This document shows positions 46,343-54,518 of a stretch of DNA of 64,000 nucleotides, in pieces. The position numbers were made by a program, and so were the translations under genes. The number at the start of each line of letters is the position of its first letter. The stretch's first letter is position 1. Below the pieces are notes generated by a model. The model saw nothing but the letters and a program-made list of their open reading frames with translations, ran no database searches and had not been told where the DNA came from. This DNA is from Pseudomonadota bacterium (GTDB lineage: Bacteria; Pseudomonadota; Gammaproteobacteria; Burkholderiales; Rhodocyclaceae): positions 1 through 64,000 of the forward strand of contig JAGTRY010000007.1 in assembly GCA_018262235.1 (NCBI GenBank). The letters are read 5' to 3'.

Positions 46343-47700
46343 TGAACACCCCCGGACGCCCTTCTGCAGCCCTGCGGCGGCAATCCCGCCTGTGCCTGTC
46401 CGGGCTGGCCGCCGGCAGCCTCTTGCTGTCGCTTGCGGCCTGCGGTGAAACCTCCACCGTGCCGCTTTCAGCCGGCGTCGGGGTACAACCCGCATTACCT
46501 GCGCCCACCCATGACAAGATCCCCACCGTAAACATCGCTCCGGCCAAGGGCTGGCCGGTGGGCATCCTGCCGCTTTCCACCCCCGGGACGCGTGTGGCCG
46601 CCTTTGCCAGCGAGCTGGATCACCCGCGCTGGCTGTATGTGCTGCCCAACGGCGATGTGCTCGTTGCCGAAACCAATTCCCCCGCCAAGCCTGAAGACGC
46701 CAAGGGTCTCAAGGGCTGGGTAATGGGGCTGCTCATGAAGCGGGCAGGCGCTACCGTAGCCAGTGCCAACCGCGTCACCTTGCTGCGTGACACGGATGGC
46801 GATGGCATCGCCGACATGCGCTCGGTGCTGCTCGAAGGGCTCAATTCCCCCTTCGGCATGGCCTTGGTCAACAACGACCTGTACATCGCCAACTCCGATG
46901 CCGTGATGCGCTTCCCGTACGTTACGGGAGACACCCACATCACCGCCGCCGGGATCAAGGTCGTTGCCCTGCCGGCCGGGCCGATCAACCATCACTGGAC
47001 CAAGAATATCCTCGCCAGCCCGGATGGCAGCAAGCTCTACATCACCGTGGGTTCAAACAGCAATGTAGGCGAACGCGGCATGGAAGCCGAAGCGCAGCGC
47101 GCCGCGATATGGGAGATGGATCTGCACACCGGCGCCTACCGCGTTTTTGCCAGCGGCCTGCGCAACCCCAACGGACTGGCCTGGGATGCCGACAACAGCA
47201 AGCTGTGGGCCGTAGTCAATGAACGGGACGAACTCGGCAATGACCTTGTTCCCGATTTTCTCACCTCGGTACGCGATGGTGCCTTCTACGGCTGGCCCTA
47301 CAGCTATTACGGCCAACACATCGATACCCGCGCAACCCCGCCACGCCCCGATCTGGTCGCCAGCGCCACGGTGCCGGACTATGCCCTGGGCGCCCACACC
47401 GCGCCGCTCGGCCTCGCCTCATCCGCCGGCACCAGCCTGCCCGCCTCGTTTGCCAACGGTATGTTCATCGGCCAGCATGGCTCGTGGAACCGCAAGCCCT
47501 TCAGCGGCTACAAGGTCATCTTCGTGCCCTTCGTCGAGGGCAAGCCGGTGGGCGCCCCCGTGGATGTCCTGACAGGTTTTCTCAGCAAGGAAGGCACCGC
47601 CTACGGCCGACCGGTCGGCGTGGCCCTCGACAAACAAGGGGCCTTACTCGTTGCTGACGATGTGGGCAATGTGGTCTGGCGCGTCAGTTCCGTACCCTGA
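46342..47700 (+). CDS. Sorbosone-dehydrogenase-like propeller lipoprotein
   Basis: The 452-residue lipoprotein (lipobox LAAC) has six-bladed propeller signatures of the PQQ-type glucose/sorbosone dehydrogenase superfamily: [71 protein letters not shown] and [10 protein letters not shown]. The HHW and GLRNPNG motifs are those near the cofactor in soluble glucose dehydrogenases, so sugar oxidation in the periplasm is likely; a PQQ synthesis cluster is not in the window. Its ATG overlaps the DUF3309 stop codon by one base, tying it to the stress operon. A strong terminator ends the transcript. Confidence 0.88.
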   Translation: MNTPGRPSAALRRQSRLCLSGLAAGSLLLSLAACGETSTVPLSAGVGVQPALPAPTHDKIPTVNIAPAKGWPVGILPLSTPGTRVAAFASELDHPRWLYVLPNGDVLVAETNSPAKPEDAKGLKGWVMGLLMKRAGATVASANRVTLLRDTDGDGIADMRSVLLEGLNSPFGMALVNNDLYIANSDAVMRFPYVTGDTHITAAGIKVVALPAGPINHHWTKNILASPDGSKLYITVGSNSNVGERGMEAEAQRAAIWEMDLHTGAYRVFASGLRNPNGLAWDADNSKLWAVVNERDELGNDLVPDFLTSVRDGAFYGWPYSYYGQHIDTRATPPRPDLVASATVPDYALGAHTAPLGLASSAGTSLPASFANGMFIGQHGSWNRKPFSGYKVIFVPFVEGKPVGAPVDVLTGFLSKEGTAYGRPVGVALDKQGALLVADDVGNVVWRVSSVP

Positions 47701-47717
47701 ACCCCATCACCCAATTC

Positions 47718-47744
47718 AAGGCGGCCGCTCGGCCGCCTTTTTTT
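47718..47744 (+). terminator. Rho-independent terminator
   Basis: AAGGCGGCC pairs with GGCCGCCTT around a GCTC loop, followed by a T-run ending at 47744. Confidence 0.95.
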
Positions 47745-47916
47745 GCGTCCACGTGCATTTGATACGCACCAGGCGTACCACGCAGCGAACGGACTTCAAC
47801 CCGGCCTGGCCGGATCGACAGGCTCCTGCTGCTTAATAAATTTGAAACTCCCGGCAAACAGCCAGGTCAGATCGCATACTTCAGCCTTTCTGCCACGCCT
47901 GTCGTCGAGCCCAAAC

Positions 47917-50436
47917 ATGTCCTTCTCCACAGTCTTGTCCCGCACTGCCACAGCCTTAGTGCTGCTCGGCGCAATGCCCATGCCTTTTGCATCCGCAGCG
48001 ACGGAAACCACCGACAACGGCTACAACCTGCCGCCCAGGAAAATCCTCGATGTGATGCGAGCCCCCAGCCTGCCGGTCCCCAGCGTCAGCCCTACGCGCG
48101 AAAAAATGTTGCTCGTCGCCTGGCAGGAATATCCCTCTCTGGAACGTGTCGCCACGCCCATCGTGAAGCTCGCAGGCGTGCGTATCGAGGTGAAGAACCA
48201 CAGCCGGCATGACACGCCTGGAGGCTACGGCATCACGCCGTGTGCTGCGAGCTATGCGCTGGTGACGATCGCCAGCGGCCAGCAGCGCGCCGTGGCGCTG
48301 CCTCCCGATGCATGCCCGGGCGCACCGCTCTGGTCGGCCGACGGTAAGCATTTTGCATTCACCAACACGGCGGCCGACGCGGTCGAACTGTGGGTGGGAG
48401 ACGCCGCCACCGGCAAATTGCGCCAGATGAAGGGGGCCCGGCTCAACCCCGCATTCGGCGATGCATTGCAGTGGCTGGACAACCAGACGTTGCTGGTGAA
48501 GCTGCTGCCCAAGGGGCTGGGCCTGCCCCCTGCCGCCACAGGCACACCGGTCGGCCCCAGCATCCAGGAAGCCGATGGCAGCAAAGGCCAGAGCAGTACC
48601 TATGAAAACCGCGACACGCTCAGCAACAAGCACGACGAAGACCTGTTCGACCATTACGCGGCCAGCCAGATCGCGACGATCAACATCGGCACCGGCACCA
48701 TCCGCCCCATCGGCAAGGTCGCCAACTACCTCGAAGTCGACTCCGCCCCCGATGGCCGCCACATCCTCGTGTCCGCCATGCACAAGCCCTATTCCTACGT
48801 CACCACCTACGACCGCTTCCCGCGTGAAGTGCAGGTGTGGGACGCCCCCGCGCATGGCGAGCTCACCCTCCACAGCGTGGCCTCCTTGCCCCTGGCTGAT
48901 CGCGTCCCCATCCAGGGAGTGCCGACCGGTCCGCGCGACTTCGCCTGGCGCCAGAACGAACCCGCCACGCTGATCTGGGCCGAAGCGCTTGACGGGGGGG
49001 ACTGGAAGGTGAAAGTCCCCGCGCGCGACAAGCTGCTCATGCAACGCGCGCCATTCACGGCAGCACCTGTCGAAATCCTGCGTACCGAACAACGCTTCGG
49101 TGGATTCGCCTGGGGCGAACGCAAGGATTTCTCCCTGATGAGCGAATTCGACATGAATCGCCACTGGCAGCGCAGCTTCATCGTCAACGTCGATGATCCG
49201 CAACAGAAGCCCCGCCTCTTGTGGGATCTGTCCTACGACGAAAAGTATGCCGCGCCCGGCAATCCCGTCATGCGCCGCATGGCCAATGGCGCTCTGGTCA
49301 TCCGTCAGGAAGGCGACGCCATCTACCTCGCCGGCAAGGGTGCATCGCCTGACGGCGACCGTCCTTTCCTGGACAGGCTCTCACTCGCAACGCTCAAGAG
49401 CGAACGCCTGTTCCGCAGTGGCAAGGATGCCTACGAGGTCTTCCTCGCCTTCACCGGCGCAGACGCCAGCAGCTTCCTCACCTGGCACCAGTCGCCTGTC
49501 GATCCACCCAACGCCTTCATGCGCACCCTCGGCCAGTCTGCGACGGCAGAGGCTGGCGAGCCCGCGTACGTTTCCACCGCCCGCGCGCTCACCCATATCC
49601 CGGATCCCGCACCGGCCGTGCGCAGCATCAAGAAGCAACTCGTGAAGTACAAGCGTGCCGACGGTCTCGACCTCTCGTTCACGCTGTACACCCCGCCTGG
49701 CTACAAGCCGGGAACGCGCGTGCCGGCGATCCTGTACGCCTATCCGCTGGATTACGCGAATGCCGCATCGGCAGGGCAAGTCAGCGGCTCGGAGCAGACC
49801 TTCACACGCCTGCGCGAATATCGTCTCCTGCTCCTTGCCGGATACGCGATCATCGACAACGCCTCCTTTCCCGTCGTAGGCGATCCGAAGACGGCCTATG
49901 ACACTTATATGGATCAGCTCGTAGCCGATGCCAAAGCTGCTGTCGATGAAGCGGTGAAGCTTGGCGTGGTCGACCCCGAGCGCATCGGCGTGACCGGCCA
50001 CAGCCATGGCGCGCTGATGACAGCCAACCTCATCGCACACACCCGGCTCTTCCGCGCCGGCGTAGCCACCAGTGGCTCCTTCAACAAGACCCTCACGCCC
50101 TTCGGCTTCCAGAGCGAGCGTCGTTCACTCTGGGAAGCGCCGGAGGTGTATCAGAAAGTCTCCCCGTTCTTCTATGCCGACAAGTTCCAGGCGCCGCTCC
50201 TGATCGTCCATGGCGCAGACGATGCCAACCCGGGCACCACGCCCTTGCAGGCCACCAAGCTCTTTGAAGCCATCCGTGGCAACGGCGGGACCGCACGGCT
50301 GGTGATGCTGCCGCACGAGCCGCACTGGTACACGGCGCGCGAATCGAACGAACAGCTGATCTACGAAATGGTCCGCTGGTTCGACAAATACGTGAAGAAC
50401 GCCGCACCACGCCCGGAAAATTCTGCGCAGCCATAA
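47917..50436 (+). CDS. S9 family (prolyl-oligopeptidase-type) peptidase, exported
   Basis: The 839-residue protein has a signal peptide (TALVLLGAMPMPFASA) and a beta-propeller of about 550 residues, then an alpha/beta-hydrolase domain with the nucleophile GHSHGALM (Ser696), Asp in VHGADDANPGT and His in LPHEPHWYTAR. These match the S9 branch that includes glutamyl endopeptidase-like enzymes (CGEP); its TGADASSFLTW and PPNAFMR stretches are typical. The start at 47917 is at the signal peptide; longer in-frame extensions have none. It is monocistronic. Confidence 0.92.
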   Translation: MSFSTVLSRTATALVLLGAMPMPFASAATETTDNGYNLPPRKILDVMRAPSLPVPSVSPTREKMLLVAWQEYPSLERVATPIVKLAGVRIEVKNHSRHDTPGGYGITPCAASYALVTIASGQQRAVALPPDACPGAPLWSADGKHFAFTNTAADAVELWVGDAATGKLRQMKGARLNPAFGDALQWLDNQTLLVKLLPKGLGLPPAATGTPVGPSIQEADGSKGQSSTYENRDTLSNKHDEDLFDHYAASQIATINIGTGTIRPIGKVANYLEVDSAPDGRHILVSAMHKPYSYVTTYDRFPREVQVWDAPAHGELTLHSVASLPLADRVPIQGVPTGPRDFAWRQNEPATLIWAEALDGGDWKVKVPARDKLLMQRAPFTAAPVEILRTEQRFGGFAWGERKDFSLMSEFDMNRHWQRSFIVNVDDPQQKPRLLWDLSYDEKYAAPGNPVMRRMANGALVIRQEGDAIYLAGKGASPDGDRPFLDRLSLATLKSERLFRSGKDAYEVFLAFTGADASSFLTWHQSPVDPPNAFMRTLGQSATAEAGEPAYVSTARALTHIPDPAPAVRSIKKQLVKYKRADGLDLSFTLYTPPGYKPGTRVPAILYAYPLDYANAASAGQVSGSEQTFTRLREYRLLLLAGYAIIDNASFPVVGDPKTAYDTYMDQLVADAKAAVDEAVKLGVVDPERIGVTGHSHGALMTANLIAHTRLFRAGVATSGSFNKTLTPFGFQSERRSLWEAPEVYQKVSPFFYADKFQAPLLIVHGADDANPGTTPLQATKLFEAIRGNGGTARLVMLPHEPHWYTARESNEQLIYEMVRWFDKYVKNAAPRPENSAQP

Positions 50437-50696
50437 GCCAGGCAAGCAGAAGACGACAGAAGTTTCGTCCAGATGCCTGCGCTGAGGTACCCGCCCGGTA
50501 TCTGCTCGGGAGGCGAGTGAGCCCGCTGCCATCCTTCCGGCGAAGAACTGCGCAATCTAGTGAACTTGATCACCCCTTCTGAACCGACATGATCACGGCG
50601 CTGTTACTACAATGTCAGCGTGCTGGTCGATGTGATCAGTCGGCCATGAAGGGACGCTCACAGCCTCCTTTTACCGGCCATTCAGATGACCGCTTC

Positions 50697-50715
50697 ACTT
50701 TGAAACCTGCCGGAT
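50697..50715. repeat. 19-bp repeat, copy B
   Basis: Identical to 13054-13072, and it ends exactly where homology to an aminotransferase begins, so it marks one border of the scar region. A partial echo (GACGGCTTCACTCGAAA) is near 54311. Confidence 0.7.
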
Positions 50716-50940
50716 ACCCTCGTCATCAATGGCGTCTCAAAGACCTATGCAATGACCGGCTGGCGAATCGGCTACGCTGCCGGCCCGACGGACTTGATTC
50801 GGGCCATTGATACACTGTTGTCGCAATCATCCGGCAACTGCTGTTCGGTGAGCCAGGCCGCAGCGGCTGCCGCCATGAACGGTGATCAAAGCTTTGTAAA
50901 GACCAGCGTGACGATTTATCGTCAGCGGCGCGATACCAAC
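50713..50940 (+). pseudogene. Aminotransferase fragment (AspC/PatA class I)
   Basis: The open frame reads DTLVINGVSKTYAMTGWRIGYAAGP then a tail to RQRRD. SKTYAMTGWRIGY is the PLP-lysine site of class I aspartate-type aminotransferases. Both ends are missing: nothing upstream continues the fold, and homology stops near 50940, where it runs into the PaiB-like fragment on the other strand. About 75 of roughly 400 codons remain. It is a relic. Confidence 0.85.
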
Positions 50941-51205
50941 CTGGCGTTATATAGGCCTGCGGCCCCTGGAACATGATCACCGAAGCAAGCCCCTTATCGC
51001 CTAGGCGGCGCCATACTTCATTCGCGCGGGAGACGTGACCGATCAGTGTGCCGTAAGGCCCCTGCTCGCGATCCAGAAAGAAAGGGACGTGGTTGGCAAT
51101 TAAGCCCTCCGTGTCGTGACATACCCAGGCCCCCAGCGGATGTTGCTCGATCAGTTCAAGAATGATTGCCCGGTCTTCGAGCCTGTGATGCTTTGAAACG
51201 TACAT
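50937..51205 (-). pseudogene. PaiB-like FMN-binding negative regulator, 3'-truncated
   Basis: The start MYVSKHHRLEDRAIILELIEQ and the middle HPLGAWVCHDTEG, LIANHVPFFLD, LIGHVSRAN, MFQGPQAYITPGWY match the first 90 residues of PaiB/FMN-binding split-barrel regulators. Past GWY the frame goes into unrelated sequence (the aminotransferase relic read backwards), so the C-terminal half is gone. The original start codon appears intact, and a short product could still be made. Confidence 0.8.
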
Positions 51206-51474
51206 GGCACTCCCCTAAAAACCCTGACATACCTAGCGTATTAGCAGGAGCGCCAGAGAGCACATCGTCTGCCCGATCTAGGCATCCAACGCCTGCCAGG
51301 CTCTTGTCCGCGCAAACAACGGCGCGCGCCCGCGCGCCTCAAAACCGAGCAGCCCGAACCAGCGCGTGCTTGTAGTGCAGGCCCCTAGCACGAACCAAGC
51401 CCGCAGAGCAATGGGCTTCGATGATTTACTTTGCCAGACTATCGACGCTTTTACTCGTAAGGACACGTAGGCCT

Positions 51475-52344
51475 TTAGCGCTCCAGGATGAACGCCTGTG
51501 CCTCAGCAACGTCTGCCCGGCCAGACGGCTGTACGGGGACGTACACCTCGAAGCGACGGTCGAGGAATGAGGGCAGGTGTTGCACATTGCGACAGCGGCG
51601 CAGCCATGGCCCTTCGACAGCGCGCCAGCCTGTTTCCTCTTCGATGCGTGTCATGAGCAGCGGCGCGGCAGGAATGTCGACGCCACTCTCGAAACGGAAC
51701 ACCGCATACGCGCCGCCACGCAGTCGTCCTTCATCGAGACCGGAAATCCTGTGCGCCAACGGCGCGTGCAGCAAGGCGGCCTCAGTGTCGATGCGGCTCG
51801 TGCCGGAAGCATATAAATTGGCTTCGACATCCACCGCCCACCCGAAGCGTTTGTCACGCTCGATGCCACAGGCCATGGCCCGCGCGCGCAGTTCGTTTGA
51901 GGCCTGCTGCAAATCCGAACGTTGCCCCGAGTAGGGAATGTACTGGATCACCATCTCAGGCAGAAGCTCGATACGCAAGGCTGCATGCGTCACTGGTGAG
52001 TACTGGCGAAATACCGAAGGCGCCTGTCCGTGCAGACGGCTGAAAGCGCGGCTGAAAGCCTGCGTCGAGGCATAGCCCGCCTCACAGGCAACGTCGAGCA
52101 GCGAGCGCTCGGGCTGCGCGATGATCGCCTGGCGTGCGCGCTGCAGGCGCAGACGCCACACGCGGCCCATCGGCGTCTCGTGCGCATACGCATGGAAGCC
52201 ACCATCGAGACGATGACGCGAGATGCAGGCCACCTCGGCAAGCTGCGCGAGCGTCAGCGTGTCATCGAGATGACCGTCGATATAGCGCGCGAGCGTGCCG
52301 AAGCGTTTGATCTGGCGTAGCTGCCTGTCAATGTTGATGCTCAT
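51475..52344 (-). CDS. AraC-family regulator with GyrI-like effector domain
   Basis: The 289-residue protein has two N-terminal AraC helix-turn-helix motifs (TLTLAQLAEVACISRHRL and SLLDVACEAGYASTQAFSRAFSRL, residues 20-110) and a C-terminal GyrI/SOUL-like small-molecule domain ending VYVPVQP. This plan matches Rob/SoxS-like multidrug sensors such as TipAS/GyrI types. It is divergent from the ABC exporter, 92 bp apart, so it probably senses a compound that the exporter removes. The ATG at 52344 is chosen; one three codons earlier is possible. Confidence 0.88.
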   Translation of the reverse strand: MSINIDRQLRQIKRFGTLARYIDGHLDDTLTLAQLAEVACISRHRLDGGFHAYAHETPMGRVWRLRLQRARQAIIAQPERSLLDVACEAGYASTQAFSRAFSRLHGQAPSVFRQYSPVTHAALRIELLPEMVIQYIPYSGQRSDLQQASNELRARAMACGIERDKRFGWAVDVEANLYASGTSRIDTEAALLHAPLAHRISGLDEGRLRGGAYAVFRFESGVDIPAAPLLMTRIEEETGWRAVEGPWLRRCRNVQHLPSFLDRRFEVYVPVQPSGRADVAEAQAFILER

Positions 52345-52436
52345 GCCATGCATACCTGTCTGTGGAATCGGGCAATTCCGATCACTGCCCGCATGAGGAC
52401 CAATGATACTTTTTCGGCGTCCCTTCATGCACTGAA

Positions 52437-54149
52437 ATGCAAACATCCATGCCGATACTGAAGCCGATCAAATTTGTCGCCACAACCATGCTGCTGTTTC
52501 TCGCCGAGGACAGAAAGCGCTATTTCATCCACATGCCCATCGTGCTCATCACCGAGACCGGTGAGCTGCTGCCACCATTCCTCAACGGCATGCTGATCAC
52601 CCTGCTGATGGGCTACCGGCCAGGAGACAGCTTACTGCCACTCGCAATGCTGATCACTGCACTGGCCGCGTCGCGCGGCGTGGTGGCATGGTTTCGTCTG
52701 CGCAGCAAGCGCGTGCTTGGCCAGATCGCACTCAACTGTCGCTACCGCGCTCGCGTGTGGGGCTTCGAGCGTCTCGTTGGCTTCTCGATGAACTGGCATC
52801 ACCAAGAGTCAGCAGGCAACAAGGTGCAGCGTCTGATTACGGGCGCCGATGCAGTGCGCGACTGGGGCAACTTCCACAACGAGATTGCCCAGCCGCTATC
52901 GGCCATGCTCGGCGTTGTCATTGCCTGCGCCTTCATCAGTCCGTGGTTCATCGCCTTCGGCGTCTACTTCGTGACCGGCATGGTGCTGATCGAACGCACC
53001 TATGACATAAAGATCGCGCGACTGAGCATGCACATCAACAGCGGGGTAGAGAATGCCAGCGGCGCCATCGTAGAAGGCACGACAAATATGCTCACTATCA
53101 AGGCATCCGGTGCGGGGTCCATGGTGCGCAATGCGGTAGAAAACAGAGAGGCCAGTGCGAAGGCGCTCGGCCACAACCGCGTCGCGCTCAATGCCGGCAA
53201 GGCGCTAACATTTCACGTACATATCGGCATTGCCTTCGGCATCTTCTTGACGGCGATCTCGTGGGCGACGCTCAATCACGTCATCGCTGTCGGCTTCGTC
53301 GTGACCTATCTGCAATATTTCAACAGCCTGCGCGCCAGCACGAATGCCTTTACTGATCGCTTCCAGACCATGATTGAGCGTTACGCGGAACTGATGCGCC
53401 TGATGCCGCTGTTCGAGCACGCGGGAACAAGTGCGGCGACAGTTCCATTCCCGAGCAACTGGAGGCAGATTTGCGTCCGAGATTTACACTACTCATGGGG
53501 CGACAAGACGGCACTACGCGGAGTTAGCTTCACACTGACGCGCGGCGAACGCATCGGCATTGCGGGCTCGTCAGGCAGCGGTAAGTCTTCGCTGATCAAG
53601 CTCATGCTGGGTCTGTACGTGCCAAACTCGGGCAGCATTGGGATCGGCGGCACGTGCAATCAGTTGATTGCTCAGGAAGAGCTGGAGAAGCACATTGCCG
53701 TGGTGCTACAGGAGGTAGAGCTGTTCAACGTCTCACTGCGCGACAACATCACGCTGATGCGCGAGGTGAATGAAGAACTGTTCGCTCGAGTGTGTAAGGC
53801 ATCTGCGCTGGATGAACTAATCATGCGATTGCCGCTGGGTGCAGCCACGCCGCTCGGAGAGCGTGGTCATGCCTTGTCCGGTGGCGAACGCCAACGCGTT
53901 GGCATTGCACGGGCGTTATATCGCCAGCCCGACATCCTCATCCTCGATGAAGCCACCTCGGCGCTGGATGACACCACAGAGGATAGCGTCATGCACGGCA
54001 TCATGACCAGCATGCGTGCCGACGCGGTACTAATCGCCATCGCGCATCGCACGCGCTCGCTGCGCGACATGCATCGCGTGCTGCAACTCGAGAATGGACG
54101 GCTGCATGAAGAATTTGCCCCGCAAACAATCACGGAGGCAGACGCATGA
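52437..54149 (+). CDS. ABC exporter half-transporter (TMD-NBD fusion)
   Basis: The 570-residue protein has a membrane domain of about six helices (residues 10-310) followed by an ATPase domain with Walker A GSSGSGKSS, signature LSGGERQRVG, Walker B ILILDEATSALD and H-loop AIAHR. Half-transporters dimerise and export lipids, peptides or drugs; the substrate cannot be inferred. The start at 52437 may be replaced by an ATG at 52449. The codon choice looks less GC-biased than that of neighbours, which, with the scar and repeats on either side, suggests acquisition by transfer. Confidence 0.9.
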   Translation: MQTSMPILKPIKFVATTMLLFLAEDRKRYFIHMPIVLITETGELLPPFLNGMLITLLMGYRPGDSLLPLAMLITALAASRGVVAWFRLRSKRVLGQIALNCRYRARVWGFERLVGFSMNWHHQESAGNKVQRLITGADAVRDWGNFHNEIAQPLSAMLGVVIACAFISPWFIAFGVYFVTGMVLIERTYDIKIARLSMHINSGVENASGAIVEGTTNMLTIKASGAGSMVRNAVENREASAKALGHNRVALNAGKALTFHVHIGIAFGIFLTAISWATLNHVIAVGFVVTYLQYFNSLRASTNAFTDRFQTMIERYAELMRLMPLFEHAGTSAATVPFPSNWRQICVRDLHYSWGDKTALRGVSFTLTRGERIGIAGSSGSGKSSLIKLMLGLYVPNSGSIGIGGTCNQLIAQEELEKHIAVVLQEVELFNVSLRDNITLMREVNEELFARVCKASALDELIMRLPLGAATPLGERGHALSGGERQRVGIARALYRQPDILILDEATSALDDTTEDSVMHGIMTSMRADAVLIAIAHRTRSLRDMHRVLQLENGRLHEEFAPQTITEADA

Positions 54150-54518
54150 CACTTCGGCTAACAGAACGCAGCGGTCATCCGTAGCATGACTAGGTCAGGT
54201 GAAAAGATGCATCTGTCTGGAGGAGCGAAGGGGCTAGAGCGGTCGCTCTTACGCGGCACGCCGACGGGCCGCTTTGGCCGATGATTTGCCGGTGAGCCGT
54301 TCCTCAGAATGACGGCTTCACTCGAAAGCCGCTGCTCAGCCTAATCAGCGGAGTGCGCAGATACCGCCAGCGCGGTGATCAAGTTGGCCAGACAGGCGCT
54401 CGCGAATGACCAGATTCCGCAAGAACGGAGTCCAGCGCCTTTTGCGACGATCTCTGGATCCCGGCCTGCGCCGGGATGACGCCAGGCGTCCGTACCTTCG
54501 CTCGCGATCCGCGATGCC
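54150..54518. other. Intergenic region with interspersed repeat elements
   Basis: No gene is supported in these 369 bp. The first part has GGCCGCTTTGGCC-type and GACGGCTTCACTCGAAA sequence akin to the 19-bp repeat neighbourhood, and the second a classical extragenic palindrome. It separates the transferred-looking exporter from the P-type ATPase. Confidence 0.55.
54459..54476. repeat. Extragenic palindrome (TCCCGGC-CTGC-GCCGGGA)
   Basis: The hairpin lies in CTGGATCCCGGCCTGCGC and is followed by CGGGATGACG, the common interspersed palindromic sequence of many proteobacterial genomes. It is located just after the ATPase stop codon on the minus strand and may act as its transcript end. Confidence 0.75.
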
